This document shows positions 8,660-16,915 of a stretch of DNA of 35,687 nucleotides, in pieces. Each line of letters opens with the position of its first letter. Within the stretch, counting starts at the first letter, position 1. A program made the translations under genes and the position numbers. The notes beneath the pieces are model-generated. The model saw only the letters and a program-made list of their open reading frames with translations. It was not told where the DNA came from and did not search any database. Origin of the DNA: a bacterium (lineage in GTDB: Bacteria > Planctomycetota > UBA8108 > UBA1146); the NCBI GenBank assembly GCA_029976805.1, contig JAPOLY010000024.1, positions 1-35,687 on the forward strand, written 5' to 3'.

Positions 8660-9250
8660 ATGCTGAGTGGAATCTACAGGCACCTTTTCCGGTCAAACCT
8701 GCATCCTCTCGATCCGCCCCATGTCTGGCGAATCGCCCGTGGCTCAGGATCGGCGCGCTGGTTTGAGGGGGTTCTGAAGTCCCTGAAGATACGGACTGCC
8801 ATCGATCTTCGTCGCCCCCGCTCCTCTGATGGTGTCCGAGGAGAGATCGACTTCTCCCGTCTGGGTGTGACTTATCACAATCTTCACTTGAGATCATCCA
8901 GGTTGCCAAGGCCGGAAGCGGTAGCCCGTTATCTCGAACTGCTTCGCACCTGCGAACGGCCCCTGTTGCTCTATTGCAAAAGGGGGAAGGACAAGACCGG
9001 GTTTGGCTCAGCCCTGTACCGACATGTCTGTCTGGGGGAGAGCCTGGAAGAGTCGTGGCAAGAGCTGCGGCGGATTCCCTATGGTCATCGAAAGCGGGGG
9101 CATGAAGGCCCCCATGATTTCAAGGCTTTACTGGATCAGCACCGCACTGCCAATCTGGATCAACGGGGTCTGGATCAATGGGTGAGAGAGGTTTACCCGG
9201 CGATCTTTGAAGATCTCACCGGAGAGCCTGCCGTGATCGACAAGTCCTGA
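8660..9250 (+). CDS. CX5R-type (PFA-DSP/Siw14-like) protein phosphatase homologue with altered P-loop
   Basis: A 196-residue protein of the cysteine-dependent phosphatase superfamily, closest in pattern to the dual-specificity/Siw14 group and bacterial Tyr phosphatases. The N-terminal block TAIDLRRP matches the family's IDLR strand. The P-loop is YCKRGKDKTG with nucleophile Cys106. The family consensus is HCxxGKxRTG, so the usual His before Cys is Tyr105 and the invariant catalytic Arg is Lys112. Direct reading of the codons (tgc aaa agg ggg aag gac aag) confirms this. Two changes in an otherwise intact loop suggest a diverged or inactive, perhaps phosphate-binding, protein rather than an error. 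No strong ribosome binding site precedes ATG 8660. It is divergent from the SDR gene and convergent with the histidine phosphatase gene. Confidence 0.8.
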   Translation: MLSGIYRHLFRSNLHPLDPPHVWRIARGSGSARWFEGVLKSLKIRTAIDLRRPRSSDGVRGEIDFSRLGVTYHNLHLRSSRLPRPEAVARYLELLRTCERPLLLYCKRGKDKTGFGSALYRHVCLGESLEESWQELRRIPYGHRKRGHEGPHDFKALLDQHRTANLDQRGLDQWVREVYPAIFEDLTGEPAVIDKS

Positions 9251-9274
9251 GTGCATCCCTTCTCTGTCCTCCAT

Positions 9275-9314
9275 AAAAAAACGAGGGCCGCCGGACGTTG
9301 CATCCGGAGGCCCT
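9275..9314 (-). terminator. Intrinsic terminator downstream of the histidine phosphatase gene
   Basis: AGGGCC plus CCGGA at 9284-9295 pairs with TCCGG plus GGCCCT at 9303-9314, with one G/A mismatch. On the minus strand this is followed closely by seven T (9281-9275). It lies about 190 bases past the stop at 9507, so it would give that gene a long 3' end. It could instead be read as a barrier between convergent genes. Confidence 0.7.
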
Positions 9315-9506
9315 GCGAGGAGGTGTGTGCATTTTGAACAAGGGTTGGGGGGGATCGCCAGCCCGCCTTCGGCGCCCCCCCTCCCCATGACCTTAGATCC
9401 GGTCGGGACAGGGGGTCGGACAGGTATTTTCAAAAAAAACCTGAATAGGCGGATTCTGCGTCTATTGGCCGATTGGAGCCGTTCTGACACAGGGGGAATC
9501 AGTGTC

Positions 9507-9995
9507 TCAATCGCATGAGGCACCAAATCTGAGTTCGAGAGTTTGGCCGTTTCGCTGATCCCGGGATTCCCCGGCCTGCCAGCTGACCACGTACAATCGG
9601 TCGAAGATGTGTCCGGGAATCCACGGCTGGCCTGACAGCATCTCCATGCCGGAAATCTCGCCACCCGCTTCCTCGACGAAGAGGGGGACGGTGTTTTGGT
9701 GACCACAGATGACGATGGTTTCACCCGCTTCCACTTCACTCACAACTTTTCGCCAGCGGGGGGCGTCTTCTGCAGAAATCGTCTCGATTCCAGTGCCGCT
9801 GATTTCAGACAGGGGTTCGAGGGTTTGCCGGGTACGGATGTACTCGGTGCAATACAACCGTTGGATAGGGGCCCCTTTGAGCAGTTGGGCCAGATCTTTC
9901 GCTCTTTGGTGCCCCTGCTCGGTCAGATCCGGATTTGCTCCGGTACCTTTCTCTGCGTGGCGCAATACGATCATCGTGCAGGGTTTGGGGTTCAT
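9507..9995 (-). CDS. Histidine phosphatase (phosphoglycerate mutase-like/SixA-like) family protein
   Basis: A 162-residue single-domain member of the histidine phosphatase superfamily. The catalytic phospho-accepting His13 lies in VLRHAEKG (the RHG-type motif, with Ala as in SixA-like proteins). Arg54 in the RTRQT block and His99 in VICGHQNTV complete the phosphate pocket. DLTEQGHQRAKDLA matches the family's LTxxGxxQA segment. The size fits SixA-like or small phosphatase members rather than true phosphoglycerate mutases (about 230-250 residues). ATG 9995 is chosen because AAGGA lies 6 bases upstream; the 18-residue longer version looks unlike a protein N-terminus. The substrate may be a phosphoprotein or a small phosphoester. 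It converges with the unusual phosphatase at 8660. Confidence 0.88.
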   Translation of the reverse strand: MNPKPCTMIVLRHAEKGTGANPDLTEQGHQRAKDLAQLLKGAPIQRLYCTEYIRTRQTLEPLSEISGTGIETISAEDAPRWRKVVSEVEAGETIVICGHQNTVPLFVEEAGGEISGMEMLSGQPWIPGHIFDRLYVVSWQAGESRDQRNGQTLELRFGASCD

Positions 9996-10151
9996 GCTGT
10001 TCCTTCTCACCGGTGAAGAAGTTGCCAAATTAAGCGATTTTTCCTTCAAAACTTCGCGAAAAATGGCTTAATTACGCCGCACTCATATGCCCCGATTCCA
10101 GCAGGGAAAGAAGGCTGGTTATTCAACCCCGTTTTGGTGGGGAGAATCAAA

Positions 10152-11117
10152 ATGAAAACTTGGATCCTTTACAGGCTGAATGGAAATCAGATCAGTTCTG
10201 AGTTCTACGAAGTCAATCGCTTGCGGGAAGTGGGCTCTGCCAGAGGTTTTGATCTCGAAGTGATTTCACCGGAACAGGTCGAACTGATCGTGACTCGAGA
10301 TGACCCCAAGTCGATTCGAGTCGACGGTTCAGTGGTCACTCTTCCGGATGTTCTTTTGCCTCGAATGGGAGCGGGAACCACCTACTTCGCCCTGTCGGTG
10401 ATTCGGCAGCTGGAACGGTTTGGGGTTCCGACCTATAACGCCTCGACCGCCATCGAGACGGTGAAAGACAAGCTTCACACCCATCAGGTTCTCTCAGCAG
10501 CCAAGCTGCCGATTCCCAGAACCATGTTGGCCAAATTTCCCATCGACCTCGATTTGGTCGGAAGTGTTCTGAATTTTCCGTTGGTCGTCAAAACCCTCTC
10601 CGGATCACAGGGGAGTGGTGTCTTCCTTTGTGAATCCCGCTCCAACTTCAGGGATCTGATGGAGTTGATTCAAGCGACCCAGGCCAATGCGAACTTTATC
10701 TTCCAGGAGTTTGTGGCTGCCAGCCGCGGTTCAGACATTCGCGTGCTGGTGATTGGTGGAAGAGTCGTCGCAGCCATGGAAAGAACTTCCCAGGGTGATG
10801 ACTTCAAGGCCAACTTTTCCCAAGGGGGGACGGTTCGTGAGTTTGCCATCGATCGGGAAGCGGAGTGGTTGGCTTTGGAGAGTGCAAGATTGCTGGGCCT
10901 CGATATTGCCGGAATTGACCTGCTGAAAGATGAAGATGGATACAAAATCTGCGAGGCCAACTCCTCTCCAGGATTTGAAGGCATTGAATCGTGCTGCGAC
11001 GTCGATGTAGCCTCTGAGATCTTCCAATTCATTGAGTTGCGACTTCATGGCACGCGAAGCAAACCGCAAATCACGTTGCCCAAGTCTGCCCCCGGATTGG
11101 TAAAGTCTGAAGAGTAA
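10152..11117 (+). CDS. RimK-family ATP-grasp ligase
   Basis: A 321-residue ATP-grasp carboxylate-amine ligase of the RimK/LysX/MptN group. Such enzymes activate a carboxylate as acyl phosphate and add an amino acid, for example glutamate, to a protein or small molecule. Family features: VKDKLHTHQVL (about 104-114), PLVVKTLSGSQGSGV with Lys147 and a glycine-rich ATP loop at 151-157, FQEFV before DIRVLVIGG (196-203), and the metal-binding end EANSSPGFEGIE at 268-279. ATG 10152 is used because GGGGAG lies about 8 bases upstream. It precedes YchF by 51 bases and may be cotranscribed. The N-terminal preATP-grasp domain (RLREVGSARGFDLEVI) also fits RimK. The acceptor (ribosomal protein S6, a cofactor, or a peptide) cannot be decided; no partner biosynthetic genes are adjacent. 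Confidence 0.88.
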   Translation: MKTWILYRLNGNQISSEFYEVNRLREVGSARGFDLEVISPEQVELIVTRDDPKSIRVDGSVVTLPDVLLPRMGAGTTYFALSVIRQLERFGVPTYNASTAIETVKDKLHTHQVLSAAKLPIPRTMLAKFPIDLDLVGSVLNFPLVVKTLSGSQGSGVFLCESRSNFRDLMELIQATQANANFIFQEFVAASRGSDIRVLVIGGRVVAAMERTSQGDDFKANFSQGGTVREFAIDREAEWLALESARLLGLDIAGIDLLKDEDGYKICEANSSPGFEGIESCCDVDVASEIFQFIELRLHGTRSKPQITLPKSAPGLVKSEE

Positions 11118-11168
11118 TCAGTTTTCGGTCTTGTTGACCGGGAAGTCTTAAGGAATTCAGGAGGCCTG

Positions 11169-12275
11169 ATGGAAGCTGGTATCGTTGGTTTGCCCAATGT
11201 CGGCAAATCTACATTGTTCAATGCGCTGACATCGGCGGGTGCCCATGCGGCGAACTACCCGTTTGCGACCATCGAGCCCAATGTCGGAGTGGTACCGATT
11301 CCCGATCCGCGCCTGGCGACGCTGGAAGAGCATATTCCGACCCAGAAGGTGATCCCCGCATCCCTGAAGATCGTGGATATCGCGGGTCTGGTGCGTGGAG
11401 CCAGTACTGGTGAGGGACTGGGCAACCAGTTCCTCAGTCACATTCGTGAAACGGATGCCATCGTTCAGGTGGTGCGATGTTTTGAAGAGGCTCCCGGCGG
11501 TGAAGAGATCACCCACGTGGATGGCACCATCGATCCCCTGAGGGATATCGAAACCATCGAGATCGAATTGGTCCTCGCCGATTTGCAAACGGTGGAGGGA
11601 TCCCTCGAGAAGGCGAAACGCTCCGCACGCAGTCAGGAAGAAGAAGCACTGTTGCGCCTGGAGCTTCTGGAGAAGTTGCATCCGGTTCTGGCGGAGGGGC
11701 GTCCTGCCCGCGAAGCGGACATCGGCAGTAACCCCAAGTCACCGGGGCTGCTCAAGGGATTGGGACTGATCACCACCAAACCGCAGATGTTTGTGATGAA
11801 TGTCAGTGACGACGATGTTTTGGGTGAGGGCCCTCTGGCCCAAAAGGTTCGTGAGCTGGCGGAGCAGCGCGGCAGTGAAGCGGTTCCGGTTTGTGCCCGT
11901 ATCGAGGAAGAACTCTCGGAATTGGACGAAGCGGATCGACTTGAGATGCTGACCGATTACGGCATGGATGAGCCGGCTTTGGCCAAGCTGGCCCGGGCGG
12001 TCTATTCCCTGTTGGGACAGCAATCCTTCTATACCGCCGGCGAGAAAGAGATCCGCGCCTGGACGGTGCATCAGGGTGCTTCGGCTCCGGAAGCCGCAGG
12101 GGTCATCCACACCGACTTCCAACGCGGATTCATTCGCGCAGAAGTTTTCTCGGTCGCCGATCTTCAGGAATATGGCAGTGAGAAGTCGATCCGCGAAGCG
12201 GGCAAGTTGCGGGTGGAAGGCAAGGATTACGTCATGCAAGATGCGGACGTCTGCCACTTCCTGTTCAACGTCTGA
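11169..12275 (+). CDS. ychF: Redox-regulated ATPase YchF (Obg-related)
   Basis: A 368-residue YchF/OLA1 P-loop protein that binds ribosomes and hydrolyses ATP in preference to GTP, with roles in translation and stress response. The G1 motif GLPNVGKS is at 7-14, followed by the typical [20 protein letters not shown]. The G3-type [10 protein letters not shown] begins at Asp70, the altered G4 region MNVSD lies at 210-214 (family NxxE, here with Asp), and a C-terminal TGS domain begins near 285 ([20 protein letters not shown]). Length matches the family (about 363). ATG is preceded by AGGAGG at ideal distance, predicting strong translation. It is followed 14 bases later by a small membrane protein gene. 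Confidence 0.97.
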   Translation: MEAGIVGLPNVGKSTLFNALTSAGAHAANYPFATIEPNVGVVPIPDPRLATLEEHIPTQKVIPASLKIVDIAGLVRGASTGEGLGNQFLSHIRETDAIVQVVRCFEEAPGGEEITHVDGTIDPLRDIETIEIELVLADLQTVEGSLEKAKRSARSQEEEALLRLELLEKLHPVLAEGRPAREADIGSNPKSPGLLKGLGLITTKPQMFVMNVSDDDVLGEGPLAQKVRELAEQRGSEAVPVCARIEEELSELDEADRLEMLTDYGMDEPALAKLARAVYSLLGQQSFYTAGEKEIRAWTVHQGASAPEAAGVIHTDFQRGFIRAEVFSVADLQEYGSEKSIREAGKLRVEGKDYVMQDADVCHFLFNV

Positions 12276-12289
12276 TTCGAGGGCTGTCG

Positions 12290-12520
12290 ATGAATGAAGT
12301 CCCCAGTGTGTTTATGATCCTGTGGCTCACACTGAGGGGCAGGCGAGACGACGTATTGGAGATGGCCGAATGGGTCTCCCAATCGAATGGCACCCTTTCC
12401 ACTCCGGTTCAATGGGCCATCAATTACGGATATCAATTCTGGTTGCTGATTTTCGCCAGCATTCTGTTTGTTCTTTACAGGTTGCTGAGCAAAAGAGGAG
12501 AAGCTGCGTCCGAAGGATGA
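12290..12520 (+). CDS. Small single-pass membrane protein, unknown function
   Basis: A 76-residue hypothetical protein. Residues 47-66 (YQFWLLIFASILFVLYRLL) make one strong transmembrane helix followed by a positive-charged tail (SKRGEAASEG), which predicts the C-terminus inside. The N-terminal part is amphipathic. ATG 12290 has a GAGG about 8 bases upstream and lies 14 bases after ychF, so it is probably cotranscribed. It converges on the minus-strand gene ending at 12552. I do not recognise the family. Its status as a gene rests on the spacing, ribosome binding site and clear membrane helix. Confidence 0.55.
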   Translation: MNEVPSVFMILWLTLRGRRDDVLEMAEWVSQSNGTLSTPVQWAINYGYQFWLLIFASILFVLYRLLSKRGEAASEG

Positions 12521-12551
12521 ACGGGATCTCCCGTCATCTGCTGCAGTGCGA

Positions 12552-13124
12552 TCAGGATTCAGTCCGCTTGCGTCTCCGCCATCGGAACCAGCCGTAAGCA
12601 AGGCCGCCAAACAGCAGTATCGGCAGCAGAGGTTGTGCTGTTCTCCACGCCTTGATCCACAAGGAAGTGTTGTCCTGGACTTCACCGGGGTTGGCGGATT
12701 TCTCTAGAATGGCGTATCCGTTGGGCGCGAGGACCGGGTAGACGGTGGTGCCGTCGTCCAGTTTGGTTGCTGCTTCCAGATGTGCCCGGACCCGATCGCC
12801 GGTGCCGGGGATGGGATACTGACTGGGTCCGCAGAGGATCATCGTCGATCCATCAGTGGTGTTGAACGTGGTGACGATCTCAGTCGCAGACAGTTCACCT
12901 TTCTCCACTTTTGAAACACGCATGCGAACCTGCCACAGGTAAATCCCACTATTGGCATCGCTCGCCATCATCGCTTTTTCCATCGACAGGATTTCACCGA
13001 CTGCGATGATCTCTGAGAGAGCGATCAACTGCTCCGCCGAATAAGGCGCTTTGCTCGCTTCGAGGGTGGGCGAGGCCAAGGAAACCAGCAGTGCCAGAAT
13101 CAGGTAAATGCTTCGCTTGCCCAT
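12552..13124 (-). CDS. Signal-peptide protein with C-terminal membrane anchor, unknown function
   Basis: A 190-residue protein not assigned to a named family. It has an N-terminal signal peptide (GKRSIYLILALLVSLASP), an extracytoplasmic domain of about 140 residues (SEIIAVGEILSMEKAMM, then VRMRVSKVEKGEL, which look like beta strands) and a C-terminal helix (LLPILLFGGLAYGW) followed by a strongly basic tail. This predicts a periplasmic domain held to the membrane, with the tail in the cytoplasm. Its ATG overlaps the TGA of the upstream esterase gene by one base (TGATG), so translation is coupled and it is the last gene of the five-gene operon. The domain may handle a metal or extracellular ligand, but nothing in the sequence proves this. 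Confidence 0.75.
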   Translation of the reverse strand: MGKRSIYLILALLVSLASPTLEASKAPYSAEQLIALSEIIAVGEILSMEKAMMASDANSGIYLWQVRMRVSKVEKGELSATEIVTTFNTTDGSTMILCGPSQYPIPGTGDRVRAHLEAATKLDDGTTVYPVLAPNGYAILEKSANPGEVQDNTSLWIKAWRTAQPLLPILLFGGLAYGWFRWRRRKRTES

Positions 13125-14422
13125 CACTCCTGCTTCATCCGGGTTCCGATCTGCTCCATCGATTTCATCTCTGTGCCATCCGGCAGCACATTGAACATGT
13201 CAAAGCGGAATTGATCTTCAGAGAGAATGGTTTCGACCGCCCGCATCTTTGAATCCAGGCCGGTCATGGGATCGGTCAGTGTCCATGTCCACTCGATCAC
13301 CGGAGGCATGTTGATCCCTCTCTCGGTTGTTTTCCCGATCCCCGTTGCGATGCCAGTACCAAAACTGTCGATCCAGGAAGAGACATAGGATTTTTTGCCA
13401 TTGTCAAAGCCAATGAATCCCCGCGCTTCAAAGGGCATGCCGTTGTAGTCCATCGGCAGTACTCTCTGCAGCAGGTAGCGGCCACCCATAGTCATCTCGT
13501 ATTCGGTGACCATCGTGGTTTCGACCGGTTCCTGGTCCGGGGTCATCCACTGCCGATTCTGCATCTTCCAGCGGCCGACACGCTGCTTCAGGAACTCATG
13601 CTCCTGACCCGGAGTCATGAACTCCATCCACTTCTGCATCGGATCGACAGCTTCCGTCTTTGTTTTGGATTGCTCGAAGATCCATTCCCAGAGTTCCATA
13701 TCGCCGTAGGTCTGTCTGAATATGTTGTGTCCAGCACCCGGGTGCTCGGTGTACTTCACATTGCCGTCGACAGCCTTGAGAGCTTCGACCATGACTCTGG
13801 AGCGTTCTGCAGGAATGACCCGATCGTTTTCACCGTGGAAAACCCACGTCGGAACATCCTTGAAAGAAGCAACAGAGGCAGGGTCTCCCCCTCCGCAGAG
13901 TGGAACCGCTGCGGCGAAGAGATCCGGCCTTTTGGCGATGATGCCGAAGGTGCCGATCCCGCCCATCGATTGCCCGGTGACGTAGATGCGATTGGCGTCG
14001 ATGGGTGAACTCTGGATCATGCCCTCAATCAGGGCGATGACATCGGGGATCCTCTCCGGGCGATCGAGCCAATTCTCCTCTTCCCAGGATCCCGGTTTCG
14101 CCCACACCGCTTGTCTGCCTGAAACGGGAGCGATGACAAAGCAGGGGAACTGCGCGCGCATCTCATCTCTGGCCAGCACATCCGCGGCCACCGACTTGCC
14201 ACCCCTTCCATGGAGGACGACGACGAGGGGGTACTTCTGATCGATCCTCAGGTCTTGGGGAATCATGATCTGGTAGGAAAGGGCCCCGCCATCCGGGTTG
14301 GTGTAATACGCCTGTTTGAAGTAAGGGCTGCTGACCGGAACATCCTGTGCGCTGATCAACAGGGGAGATCCAAGAAAGCACAAGCACATCAGCATGACGG
14401 CAAAGGATGACACAGGTTTCAT
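13124..14422 (-). CDS. Secreted alpha/beta-hydrolase esterase fused to a DUF1579 domain
   Basis: A 432-residue exported two-domain protein. A signal peptide (MLMCLCFLGSPLLISA) leads into an alpha/beta hydrolase of the PHB depolymerase/phospholipase-carboxylesterase type. Its oxyanion region is LHGRGG, nucleophile Ser152 lies in TGQSMGG, acid Asp200 in GENDRVI and His232 in GAGHNIF. The second half (about 255-432: MQKWMEFMTPGQEHEFLK, then VGRWKMQNRQW and MGGRYLLQRV) is a DUF1579 domain, a beta-barrel of unknown role usually encoded alone. The fusion suggests that the DUF1579 part binds the ester substrate or product. ATG 14422 has AAGGA at about 8 bases; the 65-residue in-frame extension overlaps the amidase gene and is not protein-like. 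It sits 38 bases after the amidase and overlaps the next gene by one base. Confidence 0.88.
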   Translation of the reverse strand: MKPVSSFAVMLMCLCFLGSPLLISAQDVPVSSPYFKQAYYTNPDGGALSYQIMIPQDLRIDQKYPLVVVLHGRGGKSVAADVLARDEMRAQFPCFVIAPVSGRQAVWAKPGSWEEENWLDRPERIPDVIALIEGMIQSSPIDANRIYVTGQSMGGIGTFGIIAKRPDLFAAAVPLCGGGDPASVASFKDVPTWVFHGENDRVIPAERSRVMVEALKAVDGNVKYTEHPGAGHNIFRQTYGDMELWEWIFEQSKTKTEAVDPMQKWMEFMTPGQEHEFLKQRVGRWKMQNRQWMTPDQEPVETTMVTEYEMTMGGRYLLQRVLPMDYNGMPFEARGFIGFDNGKKSYVSSWIDSFGTGIATGIGKTTERGINMPPVIEWTWTLTDPMTGLDSKMRAVETILSEDQFRFDMFNVLPDGTEMKSMEQIGTRMKQE

Positions 14423-14460
14423 TTCACGATCCTTATCAAGCTCGGGTATGGACACCCCAT

Positions 14461-16101
14461 TCATTTTCCGGAGTCTTCGAGTGGTTTCAATGGGGGCCTC
14501 TGCTCGTGGAAGTCGCCCAATTCCTGCCAGGCTCTGCCAAGAGCGATCAATCGGGATTCGTCGAAGAGTTGTCCGTTGAAAGTCAGCGATACCGGCATGC
14601 CATCCCGGAAGCCACAAGGGGCGACCAGAGCGGGGTGCCCGGTCAGATTGGTGATCCCCAGAGTTTCAAAGTTCCCTGCGGGTGAGACGAACGCAACAAG
14701 GTCCCGGAAGGTCTCTGCGGTCTCACGCATCAAAAGGGTACGAATTCTCTGGGCACGGATGTAGTCGACGGCGGGAATCAGTCTTGCCACGCGGAAGGTG
14801 TTGGGCCATGCGTTGGGGCCCTGTTCGACCAACTTGTCATCCAGATTGCTGCGGGTCAGATCATCGAAAGCGGCGGCACATTCGGCGAAGAGGATGATCA
14901 TCATTGGCCACACGGGGTATTTCGGTAACTGGACCTCTACCAGTTCCACACCCAGTTCACGCAACTGTTCCAGGGCTGCCCGATGTTCGGGACTGTTTTC
15001 AAAATGGGCGGGGGAATAGCCGACCTTCCAGCCTCGCACATCGGTTCTTCCGGGAATCGCAAAGTCGGCGGTGACCGCCGCGAGATCCTTGCCATCCGCT
15101 CCGTGAATGGCGTCGAGAACAAACGCGGTGTCCTGCAGGGTTCTGCACATCGGTCCGAGCTTGTCCATCGTCCACGAGAGTGCCATCGCACCGGTGCGCG
15201 ATACCCTTCCGAAGGTGGGTCTCAGGGATGAATTTCCGCACAGGGTTGATGGGCTGACGATGGAACCGAGGGTTTCCGATCCAATGGCAAAGGGGAGTGC
15301 GCCCGCCGCCACGGCAGCAGCAGAACCGGCGGAAGACCCGCTCGAGCCGACAGCGGTGTTCCAGGGTGATCGGGTTTTTCCGCCGTACCAGACATCACCC
15401 ATGGCGAGAGCACCGAGGGTTGTTTTGGCGATGAGAACCGCACCCGCGGATTCCAATTTCTTGACTACAGCGGCATCGTTTTCGATCCTCTGGTCCTTGA
15501 AGGGGTGGGCTCCCCAGGTGGTTTTCGTTCCACGCACTGCACAGAGATCCTTGAGGCCGTATGGAATGCCGTGCAAGGGACCACGCCAGCGTCCCTGTGC
15601 CAACTCTTCATCCCTTTGCTGTGCCTGGGTCAGGGCGATCTTCTCGGTGTAGGAGGTGACGCAAAACAGGGTTTTGTCGACCTCCTTCAAGCGTTCGAGA
15701 AACATCTGGGTCAGTTCAAGGGACGTTACCTGACGACTCTTCAGCAATGCCGAAAGTGTCGGAATGTCTGCCCAGTAGAGATCTTCCAGATTTTCAGGTC
15801 GCAGGGCATTCGGTAACGGATCCTGCTTTGCCACCGGGGATGACCTGCTTCCCTGTTGCAAGGGCATGAAGATGGTTGCAGGTGCAATTCCGTTATCGAG
15901 TTCGACTCCGCGCAAGACCTCGAAAGAAGCGATGTTGTCTGTCGCCCATGGAAGCAGTTGGGCCAGCTCCTCATCGGTCATCGACAGTCCGGCAAATTTC
16001 ATGGCGGATTGAACAGGGGCGAGATCGTTACCCGGTTTTGATTCCGCAGGGTCTTGCGGAGTCCAACCCAATAGGGCTGTTACCAATACGGTCAGGATCA
16101 T
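14461..16101 (-). CDS. Amidase-signature (GatA/AmiE-type) amidohydrolase, probably exported
   Basis: A 546-residue amidase-signature enzyme that hydrolyses amide bonds with a Ser-cisSer-Lys triad. Lys184 lies in GIPYGLKDL, cis-Ser256 in GSSGSSAGSAAAVAAG and nucleophile Ser280 in GSETLGSI. The 24-residue spacing between the two serines equals that in GatA and FAAH. The N-terminal 20 residues (MILTVLVTALLGWT) look like a short signal peptide, followed by about 80 residues before the amidase core. A true GatA would be cytoplasmic and lack this, so a stand-alone periplasmic amidase is more likely. ATG 16101 overlaps the upstream TGA by four bases (ATGA), implying coupling. It is third in the operon. 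The substrate is unknown; neighbouring hydrolases suggest amide or ester metabolites. Confidence 0.92.
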   Translation of the reverse strand: MILTVLVTALLGWTPQDPAESKPGNDLAPVQSAMKFAGLSMTDEELAQLLPWATDNIASFEVLRGVELDNGIAPATIFMPLQQGSRSSPVAKQDPLPNALRPENLEDLYWADIPTLSALLKSRQVTSLELTQMFLERLKEVDKTLFCVTSYTEKIALTQAQQRDEELAQGRWRGPLHGIPYGLKDLCAVRGTKTTWGAHPFKDQRIENDAAVVKKLESAGAVLIAKTTLGALAMGDVWYGGKTRSPWNTAVGSSGSSAGSAAAVAAGALPFAIGSETLGSIVSPSTLCGNSSLRPTFGRVSRTGAMALSWTMDKLGPMCRTLQDTAFVLDAIHGADGKDLAAVTADFAIPGRTDVRGWKVGYSPAHFENSPEHRAALEQLRELGVELVEVQLPKYPVWPMMIILFAECAAAFDDLTRSNLDDKLVEQGPNAWPNTFRVARLIPAVDYIRAQRIRTLLMRETAETFRDLVAFVSPAGNFETLGITNLTGHPALVAPCGFRDGMPVSLTFNGQLFDESRLIALGRAWQELGDFHEQRPPLKPLEDSGK

Positions 16102-16904
16102 CGGTTTTTCCTTTCTTCGAGTGCGAGAAGGTCCAGCAATCGGGTTTCGATTTGTTGCCACTCCGCGGGGTCCCCGGAAATGGCAATCGCGGGGGAGATC
16201 TCGGGAATGGGCTTCGTGTCGTTGGAAATTTTTTCCGCAGGTATCAGTCGAAGAACAGGGGGGCCCAATCTCACGGTCAATTCTTCCGAGAGGGAGATCA
16301 GATCCGTTTCGGGAAAGATCACACTGACCGGAAAGGAGTGAAGGTCCCACCATTGGCGAAAGAGGGGCAATTGATTTTCCTGGAGTCGGGTCGAGCAGAC
16401 GATGACCGCATGCTGGGAGAGTTGGAGCAGCCCGTCGAGAACCGGCGTCAGGGGGAGAGGGGGATCTTCTGTTCCGAGTGAACTCCAGGGGCGATCGGCA
16501 ATGAAGGGATCGATGTCGATGGCGATCCACGGTGCATGGGGATCGAGGATGGTGAGGGTGCCGTTGGAGATGGCCGGGGGGGCTTCACCGGTGGCGGGCA
16601 GAGCGGACCACAGATGCATCCCGTGTGTTCCGACATCTTCCGGAATCGGAACACGAGTCTGCATCCGACCGTTCTTTACGGCGACCGGTGCCGGAGGAAC
16701 CAGACCCGGAGCAGTGGTGGCGATGCGCACGCGAAGACCGTCCCTGACAGGAATTAAAGCTTCCAGATCGATGAAGGTGGTGTTGCGGGTGATGGCATCT
16801 CTGGCAATCCAGACCGGCGTCGCCTGATTCGACAGGAACATCATGAAGAGGATCCAGACAGCCCAGACCAAGAGGAGGATTCGGATCCAGCGACTCGCAG
16901 ACAT
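16098..16904 (-). CDS. Membrane-anchored protein with degenerate HAD-like (lipin/APP1-like) domain
   Basis: A 268-residue protein with one N-terminal transmembrane segment (about 7-23: RILLLVWAVWILFMMFL) and a soluble part. Residues 126-137 (WIAIDIDPFIAD) look like motif I of HAD phosphatases of the lipin/APP1 type, DxDGT, with Asp130 and Asp132 kept but GT replaced by PF. The following VLDGLLQLSQHAVIVCSTR matches the motif II region, where an HAD member has a hydrophobic strand then T/S. FRQWWDLHSFPVSVIFPETD resembles the next helix and strand. The proline change makes catalysis doubtful, so a binding role is possible. ATG 16904 has GAGG 6 bases upstream; a TTG at 16919 is an alternative. 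It lies 11 bases after the NUDIX gene and overlaps the amidase by 4. The HAD link is inferred from motifs only. Confidence 0.7.
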   Translation of the reverse strand: MSASRWIRILLLVWAVWILFMMFLSNQATPVWIARDAITRNTTFIDLEALIPVRDGLRVRIATTAPGLVPPAPVAVKNGRMQTRVPIPEDVGTHGMHLWSALPATGEAPPAISNGTLTILDPHAPWIAIDIDPFIADRPWSSLGTEDPPLPLTPVLDGLLQLSQHAVIVCSTRLQENQLPLFRQWWDLHSFPVSVIFPETDLISLSEELTVRLGPPVLRLIPAEKISNDTKPIPEISPAIAISGDPAEWQQIETRLLDLLALEERKNR

Positions 16905-16915
16905 GTTGCCTCGAC

